A stretch of DNA of 19,328 bases from JAUNQW01 sp043424615 (lineage in GTDB: Bacteria; Bacillota; Bacilli; Lactobacillales; Carnobacteriaceae_A). A program made the translations under genes and the position numbers. Positions 1-7,169 of the stretch are shown piece after piece. Each line of letters begins with the position of its first letter. Position 1 is the stretch's first letter. The DNA is taken from contig JBHWOX010000058.1 of assembly GCA_043424615.1 (NCBI GenBank), positions 1 through 19,328 of the forward strand, in the 5' to 3' direction. The notes beneath the pieces are model-generated. The model saw only the letters and a list, made by a program, of their open reading frames with translations. It was not told the DNA's origin and searched no databases.

Positions 1-823
1 CCGTAGAAACAATCAATCGCCCTCCTGCTTTTAAATGTTGGCTGACTTGAGGTAAGAGTTGGATGATAAATTTAGCAACAATATTAGCAACAATAATATC
101 ATATTCACCTTCAACAGCGGCCAGTAAATCACTAGGAAAAACTTGGGCTTGCATATGATTTAATTCTAAATTGTGCTGGGTGGAGGTTAGGGCCTGTTCA
201 TCAATATCACAAGCACTTAAGTCTTTAGCACCTAGACGTCCGGCCGTGATGGTCAAGACTCCCGATCCCGCTCCAACGTCCAACACACTTTCTCCGCCCA
301 CCATGCTGTATTCCAAAGCTAACATGGCTAGAATGGTTGTGGGGTGTTGCCCCGTCCCAAAAGCAATCCCGGGATCTAAGATGACTGGCGGCATAGGCTG
401 ATGAGGATCTAGCTTTGCTTTCTTCTTGGCTGGTTGGATGCTGAGATATCGACTCAGTTGAATGGGCTCATAATGTTTTTCGAATTCTGAAAACCATTCA
501 TCATCCCTAACTTCTTCTATTGAAAGCTGAACGGGTCCTTTTAGCAGCTCCAACTGCCGTAATTGGTCCATTTTTTCATCAAGCAAATATTCGATTTCTT
601 CCATGTCTTCACTTATATCAAAATAAGTGGTCACTTCAGCTTGAGAAGAATCCTGATTTATCTCCTCCCCTTTCCAAATCAAATAATCCAGCTCTTTCAC
701 TTTTTCAACATCACGAGGGTCATGAATCACCGCCCCCTGCCCTCCAATTTCTTGCAAGTAAGTGGCTAATATTTCTGCACCAGTCAAATCCACTTGTATG
801 TTTAATTCAATCCACTCTGTCAT
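1..823 (-). CDS. prmA: Ribosomal protein L11 methyltransferase PrmA (5' part, C-terminus cut by window edge)
   Basis: PrmA is a cytoplasmic SAM-dependent enzyme that methylates lysines and the N-terminus of ribosomal protein L11. The reading frame starts at an ATG (821-823, minus strand) preceded by AAAGGGAGAG and stays open to the left edge, giving about 274 residues. Family members have about 315, so roughly 40 C-terminal residues lie outside. The N-terminus reads MTEWIELNIQVDLTGAEIL, typical of the PrmA substrate-binding domain. The catalytic domain shows the hallmark DPGIAFGTGQHPTT (from about residue 150), the SAM-binding motif VLDVGAGSG (about 176-185) and DIIVANIVAKFI further on; the visible end is HLKAGGRLIVST. 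The gene is divergent from birA across 79 bp. The family assignment is secure; the C-terminus is not visible. Confidence 0.95.
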   Translation of the reverse strand, partial: MTEWIELNIQVDLTGAEILATYLQEIGGQGAVIHDPRDVEKVKELDYLIWKGEEINQDSSQAEVTTYFDISEDMEEIEYLLDEKMDQLRQLELLKGPVQLSIEEVRDDEWFSEFEKHYEPIQLSRYLSIQPAKKKAKLDPHQPMPPVILDPGIAFGTGQHPTTILAMLALEYSMVGGESVLDVGAGSGVLTITAGRLGAKDLSACDIDEQALTSTQHNLELNHMQAQVFPSDLLAAVEGEYDIIVANIVAKFIIQLLPQVSQHLKAGGRLIVST

Positions 824-852
824 CTTCTCTCCCTTTCTGCCCCTTCTCCTAC

Positions 853-881
853 TTGCTAAAGCCAGCAATACTTGCTAAATT
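853..881 (+). promoter_or_regulatory. Candidate birA promoter
   Basis: TTGCTA (853-858) and TAAATT (876-881) are separated by 17 bp, a reasonable housekeeping sigma factor -35/-10 pair. Transcription would start near 888, just before the AGGAG ribosome binding site of birA. The 10-bp sequence ACTTGCTAAA occurs twice here (851-860 and 870-879), so the copies flank and overlap the promoter and might be an operator. Both elements are only moderate matches to consensus. Confidence 0.35.
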
Positions 882-902
882 TAACAAAATAGGAGTGGAA
901 TC

Positions 903-1937
903 ATGACGAAAAATAAAGTACTACAAATTTTATTATCTCATCCCAATCAAACTCTTTCTGGCCAAGACATTGCTGACCAGCTTCAACTCTCACGTAATGC
1001 GGTCTGGAAAGCTATAAAAAGTCTCCAAGAAGAAGGATATGGGATCGAGTCCCAACCATCCAAAGGTTATCAATTAACCCACTTAACGTCTCAGCTTGAT
1101 CCTTTTTTGATTAAAAATTTTTTAGAAGACGATTGGAAAGACTTAGAGATTGATCAACACCAAAGCGTCTCCTCTACCAATGATTTGGCTCGGCTGGCCA
1201 TTGAAGAAGACCCCTCCCACCGCTACCTTATCCTTGCTTCCCATCAAGAGCAGGGACGAGGGAGAAGAGGTCGGTCTTTTGACTCCCAACTGGACCAGGG
1301 CTTATATATGTCCTTGGCTTTTAAGCCGTCCATTCAAGATTTCAAAGACATTCCCCTCTATACCCTACTCACAGCTGTCGCCTTGGTGGAAAGTTTACAG
1401 CCTTATCTCGACCACCGCTTAGCCATCAAATGGGTGAATGATATTTTTTATCGCTCACGCAAAGTTATAGGTATTTTATCAGAAATGGTCACCCACATCG
1501 AAGACCAACACATCCCCCATGTCGTCATCGGTATCGGCCTCAATTTAGCGGGCAGTTTTGATCATGCTTCAGAAGAGGTCCAAGCTATAGCAGGAACACT
1601 TTTTGGTTCCAATCTCCCTGCTGATTTCAATCTTAACCGCTGGCTAGCCGACTTCCTTAATCGTTTTGCTCGCTATGACCAGCAGTTTGAAGAAAAAGAA
1701 TTTCTAGATCATTACCGTGATTATATGCTTGGAATCAATCAAGAGATTAGCTTTTTGTTGAATGATATCCCCATGACGGCGCGTTTACTGGGAATTAATC
1801 AAGACGGTCATCTTTTAGTTGAAGATGACCATGGGCATACTCGAACCTTATACGGCCAAGATATTCATTTTTCCAGCCGGCAATTTATCGACCAAGTCGA
1901 TGAGGCTGACTCCTCTTTTCATTCATCCAATCAATAA
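903..1937 (+). CDS. birA: Bifunctional biotin-protein ligase / biotin-dependent repressor BirA
   Basis: BirA makes biotinyl-5'-AMP and transfers biotin to the acceptor lysine of carboxylases; with an N-terminal DNA-binding domain it also represses transcription when loaded with biotinyl-AMP. The 344-aa length fits group II ligases (about 320-330 aa). Residues about 17-46 form a winged helix-turn-helix (SGQDIADQLQLSRNAVWKAI), followed by the wing SQPSKGYQL. The ligase core has SSTNDLA (about 90-96), the glycine/arginine-rich biotinyl-AMP loop GRGRRGRSF (118-126), KWVND (176-180), KVIGILSE (187-194) and VVIGIGLNL (207-215), then a C-terminal SH3-like domain. The ATG at 903 follows AGGAG at a good distance. 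It lies about 1.5 kb from pyc, whose product is an expected substrate. A function as regulator is inferred from the HTH; no operator is proven. Confidence 0.95.
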   Translation: MTKNKVLQILLSHPNQTLSGQDIADQLQLSRNAVWKAIKSLQEEGYGIESQPSKGYQLTHLTSQLDPFLIKNFLEDDWKDLEIDQHQSVSSTNDLARLAIEEDPSHRYLILASHQEQGRGRRGRSFDSQLDQGLYMSLAFKPSIQDFKDIPLYTLLTAVALVESLQPYLDHRLAIKWVNDIFYRSRKVIGILSEMVTHIEDQHIPHVVIGIGLNLAGSFDHASEEVQAIAGTLFGSNLPADFNLNRWLADFLNRFARYDQQFEEKEFLDHYRDYMLGINQEISFLLNDIPMTARLLGINQDGHLLVEDDHGHTRTLYGQDIHFSSRQFIDQVDEADSSFHSSNQ

Positions 1938-1951
1938 ATAAAGCTCTAATT

Positions 1952-1990
1952 AAAAAAGGAGGCTGTGTCGAGTCACAACCTCCTTTTTTA
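1952..1990. terminator. Bidirectional intrinsic terminator between birA and the aminotransferase gene
   Basis: AAAAAAGGAGG and CCTCCTTTTTT pair to form a hairpin, extended by TGTG/CACA around a short loop. The flanking A and T runs allow termination on both strands. It lies 14 bp after the birA stop and 22 bp beyond the stop of the convergent aminotransferase gene. Confidence 0.9.
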
Positions 1991-2012
1991 TTTAGGCATT
2001 GGATTTTTACAG

Positions 2013-3170
2013 CTAATCCACAAATACTTTCAACTGAGCGATAAATTCTTGCAAAACATCCATGGCTGCTGCATAAGAAATACGGAAATATCCTTGACCC
2101 GCTTCACCAAAGGCTGAGCCGGGGATCACACCTATCTTCGCTTCCTTAGCTAGGGCTAGGCAAAAGTCATGGTCATCGCCTGTATAGTCCTCTGGGATTT
2201 TGACAAAGAGATAAAAAGCCCCGTCTGCTTTAGTACATGCAAAACCTAAGGCAGATAGCTCTTCCATCAAATAATCTCGGCGTTGGTGATATTGATCACG
2301 CATGCTCACAATATGACTATCACAAGCTTGCGAATAAGCAGCCACACTAGCAAATTGAGTGATAGTATTGACGGTATTGACCGATGCTTGGTTTACCTTA
2401 AAAATTTGGTCAATCATGGCTTCTGGTCCTACAATCATACCGGACCGCCAACCAGTCATAGCATGAGATTTAGACAATCCGTTTAAAATAATAGTTTGTT
2501 CAGGTAAGAATTCAGCTATGGAGACATGCTCTTGGTCATAAAGGAGTTCAGAATAAATTTCATCTGAAACCACGATAATCTCTTTGCCTTTTAAAACTTC
2601 AGCTAAAGCTTGCAGTTCATCACGCTTATAAGTGACACCTGTCGGATTGGAAGGATAGGTGAGGAGAAGGGCTTTAATATCGCCTTCTTTTTCCAGCACT
2701 TCTTCCAATCGTTGGGGGGTTAAAATAAAATCATCGTCACTGACATCCACAGTAATCATTTGTCCACCAGCAAAACAGATATGATTTTGATAAACAGGAT
2801 AATGAGGAGAAGGAACCAAGACCTTATCTCCTTGGTTTAATAATGCAAAAATGGTGTTGAATAAAGCTCCCGTCCCACCATTAGTAATTAAAATTTCAGA
2901 TTCAGCTTGATAATCTAAATCATAATGACGTTTTAGATAATCCGATATGGCTTGTAAAGCTTCAGGTAGACCACGGGAAGCAGTATAGCCATCTTTATTG
3001 GCTTCAATCGCTTCAATGGCCGCTTGGTGAACTTCCTGCGGCGCGCTAAAGTCCGGTTGGCCCAGAGTTAAATCAATCAAACCGTCAATATCCTCGATTT
3101 GTTGTTTAAATTCACGGATCGGACTAGGACTCGCTTGAACAACTTCTTTTTTCAATTTAAATTCTGTCAC
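2013..3170 (-). CDS. PLP-dependent class I/II aminotransferase (PatA/AspB-like)
   Basis: A cytoplasmic fold-type I aminotransferase of 385 aa, the usual length. Visible motifs are DLTLGQPDFSAPQEV near the N-terminus (about 33-47), GGTGALFN for PLP phosphate binding (98-105), YPSNPTG (172-178), VSDEIYSELLYD (201-212) and the PLP Schiff-base lysine in NGLSKSHAMTGWRSG (Lys234), with YFRISYAA near the C-terminus carrying the substrate-carboxylate arginine. The closest known groups are PatA (N-acetyl-diaminopimelate aminotransferase) and aspartate or aromatic aminotransferases; substrate cannot be read from sequence, so no symbol is given. The start is GTG (3168-3170) with GAGAGGTG about 8 nt upstream. 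It is divergent from pyc, which makes oxaloacetate, so an aspartate-forming role would be coherent, but that is inference. Confidence 0.88.
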   Translation of the reverse strand: MTEFKLKKEVVQASPSPIREFKQQIEDIDGLIDLTLGQPDFSAPQEVHQAAIEAIEANKDGYTASRGLPEALQAISDYLKRHYDLDYQAESEILITNGGTGALFNTIFALLNQGDKVLVPSPHYPVYQNHICFAGGQMITVDVSDDDFILTPQRLEEVLEKEGDIKALLLTYPSNPTGVTYKRDELQALAEVLKGKEIIVVSDEIYSELLYDQEHVSIAEFLPEQTIILNGLSKSHAMTGWRSGMIVGPEAMIDQIFKVNQASVNTVNTITQFASVAAYSQACDSHIVSMRDQYHQRRDYLMEELSALGFACTKADGAFYLFVKIPEDYTGDDHDFCLALAKEAKIGVIPGSAFGEAGQGYFRISYAAAMDVLQEFIAQLKVFVD

Positions 3171-3208
3171 AGTTTGTCACCTCTCTATGTTTAGTTTCAC
3201 GTCCAGTT

Positions 3209-3241
3209 ATTATAACATAGTTATTAATAATATGTTATAAT
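3209..3241. promoter_or_regulatory. Perfect 11-bp inverted repeat with divergent extended -10 promoter elements
   Basis: ATTATAACATA (3209-3219) and TATGTTATAAT (3231-3241) are exact reverse complements separated by 11 bp. Each half contains TGTTATAAT reading outward, which is an extended -10 (TGnTATAAT): on the plus strand at 3236-3241 toward pyc, and on the minus strand at 3214-3209 toward the aminotransferase gene. I see no good -35 hexamer, as is common for extended -10 promoters. The symmetry could also be an operator for a dimeric regulator. Its AAC...GTT half-site geometry loosely recalls Gram-positive BirA boxes, but the match is weak. Confidence 0.6.
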
Positions 3242-3277
3242 ATGCCCAACTCATCAATAGCTATCTCCCAAACTTAT

Positions 3278-3303
3278 CGATATTTTCATCTTGATAAATA
3301 TCG
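3278..3303 (+). promoter_or_regulatory. Hairpin in the presumed pyc leader
   Basis: CGATATTT (3278-3285) and AAATATCG (3296-3303) form an 8-bp AT-rich stem with a 10-nt loop, followed by GATTTTT. If pyc is transcribed from the -10 at 3236, this is the first hairpin of a leader of about 185 nt. It could be a weak terminator or part of a regulatory leader. Confidence 0.4.
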
Positions 3304-3326
3304 GATTTTTGGCTATTTTAATATAT

Positions 3327-3340
3327 AGAAAGCGTTTTCA
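3327..3340 (+). promoter_or_regulatory. Candidate catabolite-responsive element (cre) before pyc
   Basis: AGAAAGCGTTTTCA matches the CcpA operator consensus TGWAARCGYTWNCW at every position except the first (A for T). It lies about 94 bp before the pyc start and downstream of the likely transcription start, a position where CcpA would act as a roadblock. It overlaps the left arm of the hairpin at 3329-3372. No CcpA gene is in the window. Confidence 0.55.
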
Positions 3341-3372
3341 CTTTTCTAGCTGATGTGTGAAACGATTTTTTT
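3329..3372 (+). terminator. Terminator-like hairpin in the pyc leader (possible attenuator)
   Basis: CGTTTTCAC (3333-3341) pairs with GTGAAACG (3357-3364) with one bulged T, and flanking AAA can pair with TTT. Seven T residues follow (3366-3372). No plus-strand gene lies between here and birA, whose own terminator is at 1952-1990, so a terminator at this place makes most sense as an attenuator of pyc. It could be irrelevant if pyc also has a promoter further downstream. Confidence 0.45.
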
Positions 3373-3433
3373 ATGTTTGAATGGATGAAAATGTTGAATT
3401 TTTATTATTCTAGTGAAAGAAGTGAAGTAGTAA

Positions 3434-6400
3434 ATGAAGAATATTCAAAAGGTCTTAGTGGCCAACCGTGGTGAAATTGCCTCCCGTATCATGCAGGCAT
3501 GCCGGGAACTCGATATAGAAACTTTAGCCATCTATTCTAAAGAAGACGAATTGAGTCAGCATCGTTTCAATGCTGACCAATCCGTTTTAGTTGGTGAAGG
3601 TAAAAGTCCGACAGCAGCCTATCTCGATATTGAAGGCATTATCAAAGTGGCTAAAGAAAATGATGTTGATGCCATTCACCCTGGCTATGGTTTTTTAAGT
3701 GAAAATGAAAGCTTCGCCAAACGTTGTCAAGAAGAAGGCATCAAATTTATTGGGCCAAAACTCCAACACTTGGAGATGTTTGGTAATAAAACACGTGCCC
3801 GCGAAACGGCCATTGAGGCTGGATTACAAGTGGTTCCAGGTACAGATGGCGCCATCGAATCCGCTCAAGCAGTTAAAGACTTTGCTGAAGAACACGGCTA
3901 CCCTATTATGATTAAAGCCGTCAGCGGCGGTGGTGGTAAAGGAATGCGCATCATCCGCTCAGCTGATGAAGTTCAAGAATCTTATGAACGTGCTAAATCC
4001 GAAGCGATGAATTCATTTGCTGACGATTCTCTTTATGTTGAAAAATTTATCGAAAATCCTAAACATATCGAAGTCCAAATTCTCGGAGATGAACACGGCC
4101 ATGTGGTTCACCTTTTTGAACGCGATTGCTCTGTCCAACGCCGCCATCAAAAAGTAGTCGAAGTGGCTCCATCCTTCTCTCTAGATGATGCTATCCGTCA
4201 ACGCTTAGCTGATGCTGCCCTTCAATTGGCTGAAAATGTTCAATATGTCAATGCTGGGACCGTTGAATTTTTAGTGTCTGGCGAAGATTTTTACTTTATC
4301 GAAGTCAACCCCCGCATCCAAGTAGAACATACTATTACTGAACAAGTAACTGGGGTCGACATTGTCAAAGCCCAATTATTAGTGGCTGATGGAGAAAGCT
4401 TATTTGATGAAGCCATCCACATGCCGCAACAAGAAGACATCAAAACTGACGGCTATGCCATTCAATGTCGTATTACCACTGAAGATCCTGAAAATGACTT
4501 CGCGCCTGATTCCGGACAAATTGTGAACTACCAAGCACCTAATGGTCCTGGCATTCGTTTAGACGAAGGAAATGCCTATAAAGGATCAGTCATTAGCCCT
4601 CACTATGATTCACTCTTATTAAAAATTATCACTTACGGAGATACTATCGAAGATGTTTTAGATAAGACTGAACGTGCCTTAACTGATACGCGCATCACTG
4701 GCTTAAAAACTAATATTTCCTTCTTAGAAAATATTATTCAACACCCTCTCTTTAAGACCGGCGATTACAGTACCAACTTAATCAATGACCATCCAGAATT
4801 ATTTGAAGTCAAAGCAGAAGTAGACCGTGGCGTTAAGTTGTTAAACTATATCGGAAATATTACGGTTAATGGTTTCCCAGGCATTCAAAGCAATGCCAAA
4901 CCAACCTTCGATAGCCGACACACCCCTCAAGCGAATGGGCCTCTGTCAGAAGATCGTACATTCAAACATATTTTAGACCAAGATGGGCCTGAGGCTTTAG
5001 CCCAAGCTGTCCTAGAGGAAAAAGATGCCTTGGTGACCGACACGACTTTCCGAGATGCCCACCAATCCATTTTAACAACTCGTTTAAGAACTCAGGATAT
5101 GCTTGAAATTGCGCCCTATATCAACCAAATCCTTAGAGAGGCATTCTCACTAGAAATGTGGGGAGGAGCAACCTTTGACGTCGCTTACAACTTCTTAAAA
5201 GAAAGTCCTTGGGATCGTTTAGCACTTTTAAGAGAAGCTATTCCAGACATTCCTTTCCAAATGCTGTTACGTGCCTCCAATGCCGTGGGCTATAAAAACT
5301 ACCCTGACAATGTCATCAAAGCCTTTATCCAAGAAAGTGCTAAAGAAGGTATCGACGTCTTCCGTATTTTTGATTCCTTAAACTGGATGGAAACCTTGAA
5401 ACTTCCTCTAGAAGCCGCTCTTGAAACAGGCAAAGTAGTCGAAGGAACTGTTTGCTATACAGGTGACATTTTAGATCCTGACCGATCTTCAACTTATACT
5501 TTGGACTATTATGTTAATATGGCGAAAGAATTAGAAGCTTTTGGTGTTCATACTTTAGGCATTAAAGACATGTCCGGTATTCTAAAACCGGAAGCAGCTT
5601 ATCAATTAGTGAAAGCCTTAAAAGATGAAATTAAAATTCCAGTTCACCTGCATATGCACGATACCGCTGGAAATGCGATTAGCTCTTACTCTCGTGCCAT
5701 AGATGCAGGGGTTGATATTGTCGATGTAGCTAACTCAGCCTTATCCGGCACCAACTCTCAACCTGACGGCAATGCCCTTTACTATAACCGCCAAGGAACT
5801 AGCCGAGGGGTTAAAGTCAATGTAGATGCCAACGATGAAATGGAAGACTACTGGAAAACCACCCGCCAATACTACAAACCTTTCGAAAGTGACTTAAACG
5901 CTCCTTGGACAGGTGTCTATAAATATGAAATGCCTGGTGGACAATACTCCAACATCTTGTCCCAAGCCAGATCTGTTGGCTTAGGTGACCGATTTGATGA
6001 AGTATTAGATATGTACCGCCGTGTCAACCTCATGTTTGGTGACATCATCAAAGTAACCCCTTCCTCTAAAGTGGTGGGTGACATGTCCCTCTTTATGGTT
6101 CAAAACGACTTAGATGAAGAATCTGTTATTGAAGAAGGCCCTAATTTAGACTTCCCAGATTCAGTGGTGTCCTTCATGAGAGGTGAAATTGGTCAAACCG
6201 TTAACGGTTTTAATAAAGAACTTCAAGAGATTATCGTTAAAAATAAAGATATCATTACAGACCGCCCAGGAAACCATATTCCTGACTTTGACTACCAGGC
6301 CGCTAAAGAAGAACTAGCTGAATTAATGCCTGAAGAGCAAATCGATAACAAAGTCTTACTTTCTTACGCTATGTATCCGAAAGTTTTCAAAGACTATATT

Positions 6401-6874
6401 GTCAGTTATGAAAACTTTAACCGTATTGAAGTTTTAGATACTCCAACCTTCTTCTATGGTTTAGAATTAGGGGAAGAATGCGAAGTCACACTTCATGACG
6501 GCCAAAGTCTTCACATCAAATACTTAGCTCAAGGTCCAGTTAAAGAAAATGGTAAGCGCACCCTCTTCTATCAATTCAATGGAGAAATTTTAGCGGTTGA
6601 AATTTTGGATGCTAATGTGAAAGATGCAGCGGCTCTCCGCCCTAAAGCAGATAAAACAAACAGCAAACATATTGGCGCTCAAATGCCAGGAACCGTTGTT
6701 TCCATTAATGTCGCTGTAGGTGATGAAGTCAAACAAAACGACACCATCATCGTAACGGAAGCCATGAAGATGGAATCTGCCATTCATGCTACAGAAGACG
6801 GCGTGGTCAAAGCGATTCATGTTAATGAAAATGACCAAATTGAAGGTGGCGACCTCTTAATCGAATTTGAATAA
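3434..6874 (+). CDS. pyc: Pyruvate carboxylase (complete, single-chain)
   Basis: This biotin enzyme makes oxaloacetate from pyruvate, bicarbonate and ATP and works as a cytoplasmic homotetramer. The 1146 aa match the usual length of about 1150. Domain order: biotin carboxylase (about 1-450, starting KVLVANRGEIASRI, with glycine-rich ATP loop GGGGKGM at 165-171 and the RDCSVQRRHQKVVE segment); carboxyltransferase (about 530-830, opening with DTTFRDAHQS and containing the metal-ligand motif LHMHDTAGN); then the tetramerisation/allosteric region; and the biotinyl domain at the C-terminus with EAMKMES, biotin on Lys1112. All key motifs are intact. BirA encoded nearby is the expected ligase. The ATG at 3434 has only a modest GAAGTG-type ribosome binding site. 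The leader carries a candidate cre site and hairpins. Confidence 0.97.
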   Translation: MKNIQKVLVANRGEIASRIMQACRELDIETLAIYSKEDELSQHRFNADQSVLVGEGKSPTAAYLDIEGIIKVAKENDVDAIHPGYGFLSENESFAKRCQEEGIKFIGPKLQHLEMFGNKTRARETAIEAGLQVVPGTDGAIESAQAVKDFAEEHGYPIMIKAVSGGGGKGMRIIRSADEVQESYERAKSEAMNSFADDSLYVEKFIENPKHIEVQILGDEHGHVVHLFERDCSVQRRHQKVVEVAPSFSLDDAIRQRLADAALQLAENVQYVNAGTVEFLVSGEDFYFIEVNPRIQVEHTITEQVTGVDIVKAQLLVADGESLFDEAIHMPQQEDIKTDGYAIQCRITTEDPENDFAPDSGQIVNYQAPNGPGIRLDEGNAYKGSVISPHYDSLLLKIITYGDTIEDVLDKTERALTDTRITGLKTNISFLENIIQHPLFKTGDYSTNLINDHPELFEVKAEVDRGVKLLNYIGNITVNGFPGIQSNAKPTFDSRHTPQANGPLSEDRTFKHILDQDGPEALAQAVLEEKDALVTDTTFRDAHQSILTTRLRTQDMLEIAPYINQILREAFSLEMWGGATFDVAYNFLKESPWDRLALLREAIPDIPFQMLLRASNAVGYKNYPDNVIKAFIQESAKEGIDVFRIFDSLNWMETLKLPLEAALETGKVVEGTVCYTGDILDPDRSSTYTLDYYVNMAKELEAFGVHTLGIKDMSGILKPEAAYQLVKALKDEIKIPVHLHMHDTAGNAISSYSRAIDAGVDIVDVANSALSGTNSQPDGNALYYNRQGTSRGVKVNVDANDEMEDYWKTTRQYYKPFESDLNAPWTGVYKYEMPGGQYSNILSQARSVGLGDRFDEVLDMYRRVNLMFGDIIKVTPSSKVVGDMSLFMVQNDLDEESVIEEGPNLDFPDSVVSFMRGEIGQTVNGFNKELQEIIVKNKDIITDRPGNHIPDFDYQAAKEELAELMPEEQIDNKVLLSYAMYPKVFKDYIVSYENFNRIEVLDTPTFFYGLELGEECEVTLHDGQSLHIKYLAQGPVKENGKRTLFYQFNGEILAVEILDANVKDAAALRPKADKTNSKHIGAQMPGTVVSINVAVGDEVKQNDTIIVTEAMKMESAIHATEDGVVKAIHVNENDQIEGGDLLIEFE

Positions 6875-6903
6875 AATAACAACCAACTGATTTGAGTGAA
6901 ATT

Positions 6904-6953
6904 AAAAGACCCCCCAGAAGTTAGAATTAAACTAACTCCTGGGGGGTCTTTTT
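6904..6953. terminator. Strong bidirectional terminator between pyc and the accessory Sec operon
   Basis: AAAAGACCCCCCAG pairs with CTGGGGGGTCTTTT, and AGTTAG pairs with CTAACT nearer the loop. A-rich and T-rich flanks make it work from both sides. It ends the plus-strand pyc transcript and the minus-strand secY2-to-asp4 operon, which converge here. Confidence 0.93.
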
Positions 6954-6986
6954 ATCTCTGCTAATGAGTTAAAAATATACATCCTT

Positions 6987-7169
6987 CTAACTAAATAAGC
7001 CAAGTAAAGTGGCAATCAAGCCTGCAATAACCGATAAGGCAATAATTAAAGTAAAAAATTGACTGACCCGGCTAATTGAAGAAGGCTCATCCTCTTGCGA
7101 TTTTTTATTATTTCTTTGCTTGTGCATTTGTGAGTCGATTTTTTCATGAAGTGGATTTTTATCAGACAT
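6987..7169 (-). CDS. asp4: Accessory Sec small membrane protein Asp4
   Basis: A 60-aa protein with a charged, hydrophilic N-terminal half (MSDKNPLHEKIDSQMHKQRN) and one transmembrane segment at about 36-57 (FFTLIIALSVIAGLIATLLG). Size, topology and position directly after gtfB match Asp4 of streptococcal accessory Sec loci, which is thought to stand in for SecE or SecG beside SecY2. The ATG is preceded by AAGGAGG at a good distance. It overlaps the gtfB stop by 8 nt (ATGTCTGA), so translation is probably coupled. In streptococci asp5 usually follows; here the next element is the operon terminator. The identification rests on context plus general features, since so short a protein carries little sequence signal. 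Confidence 0.82.
   Translation of the reverse strand: MSDKNPLHEKIDSQMHKQRNNKKSQEDEPSSISRVSQFFTLIIALSVIAGLIATLLGLFS

Noticed and set aside
520..906. 128-codon plus-strand open frame opposite prmA
   Set aside because: It is antisense to clear prmA coding sequence, has no ribosome binding site and its product has no recognisable features.
3209..3241. Assigning the palindrome firmly as a BirA box
   Set aside because: The half-sites lack the TTGTTAAC-type core known for Gram-positive BirA operators and the spacing is 17 rather than about 15, so I keep it only as a hypothesis.
3355..3368. Second cre site at TGTGAAACGATTTT
   Set aside because: The spacing between the TG..AA and CG parts is one base short and the right half lacks the conserved C. 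It fits better as the right arm of the leader hairpin.
6590..6838. 82-codon minus-strand open frame within pyc
   Set aside because: It is antisense to the conserved biotinyl domain of pyruvate carboxylase and has no initiation signals.
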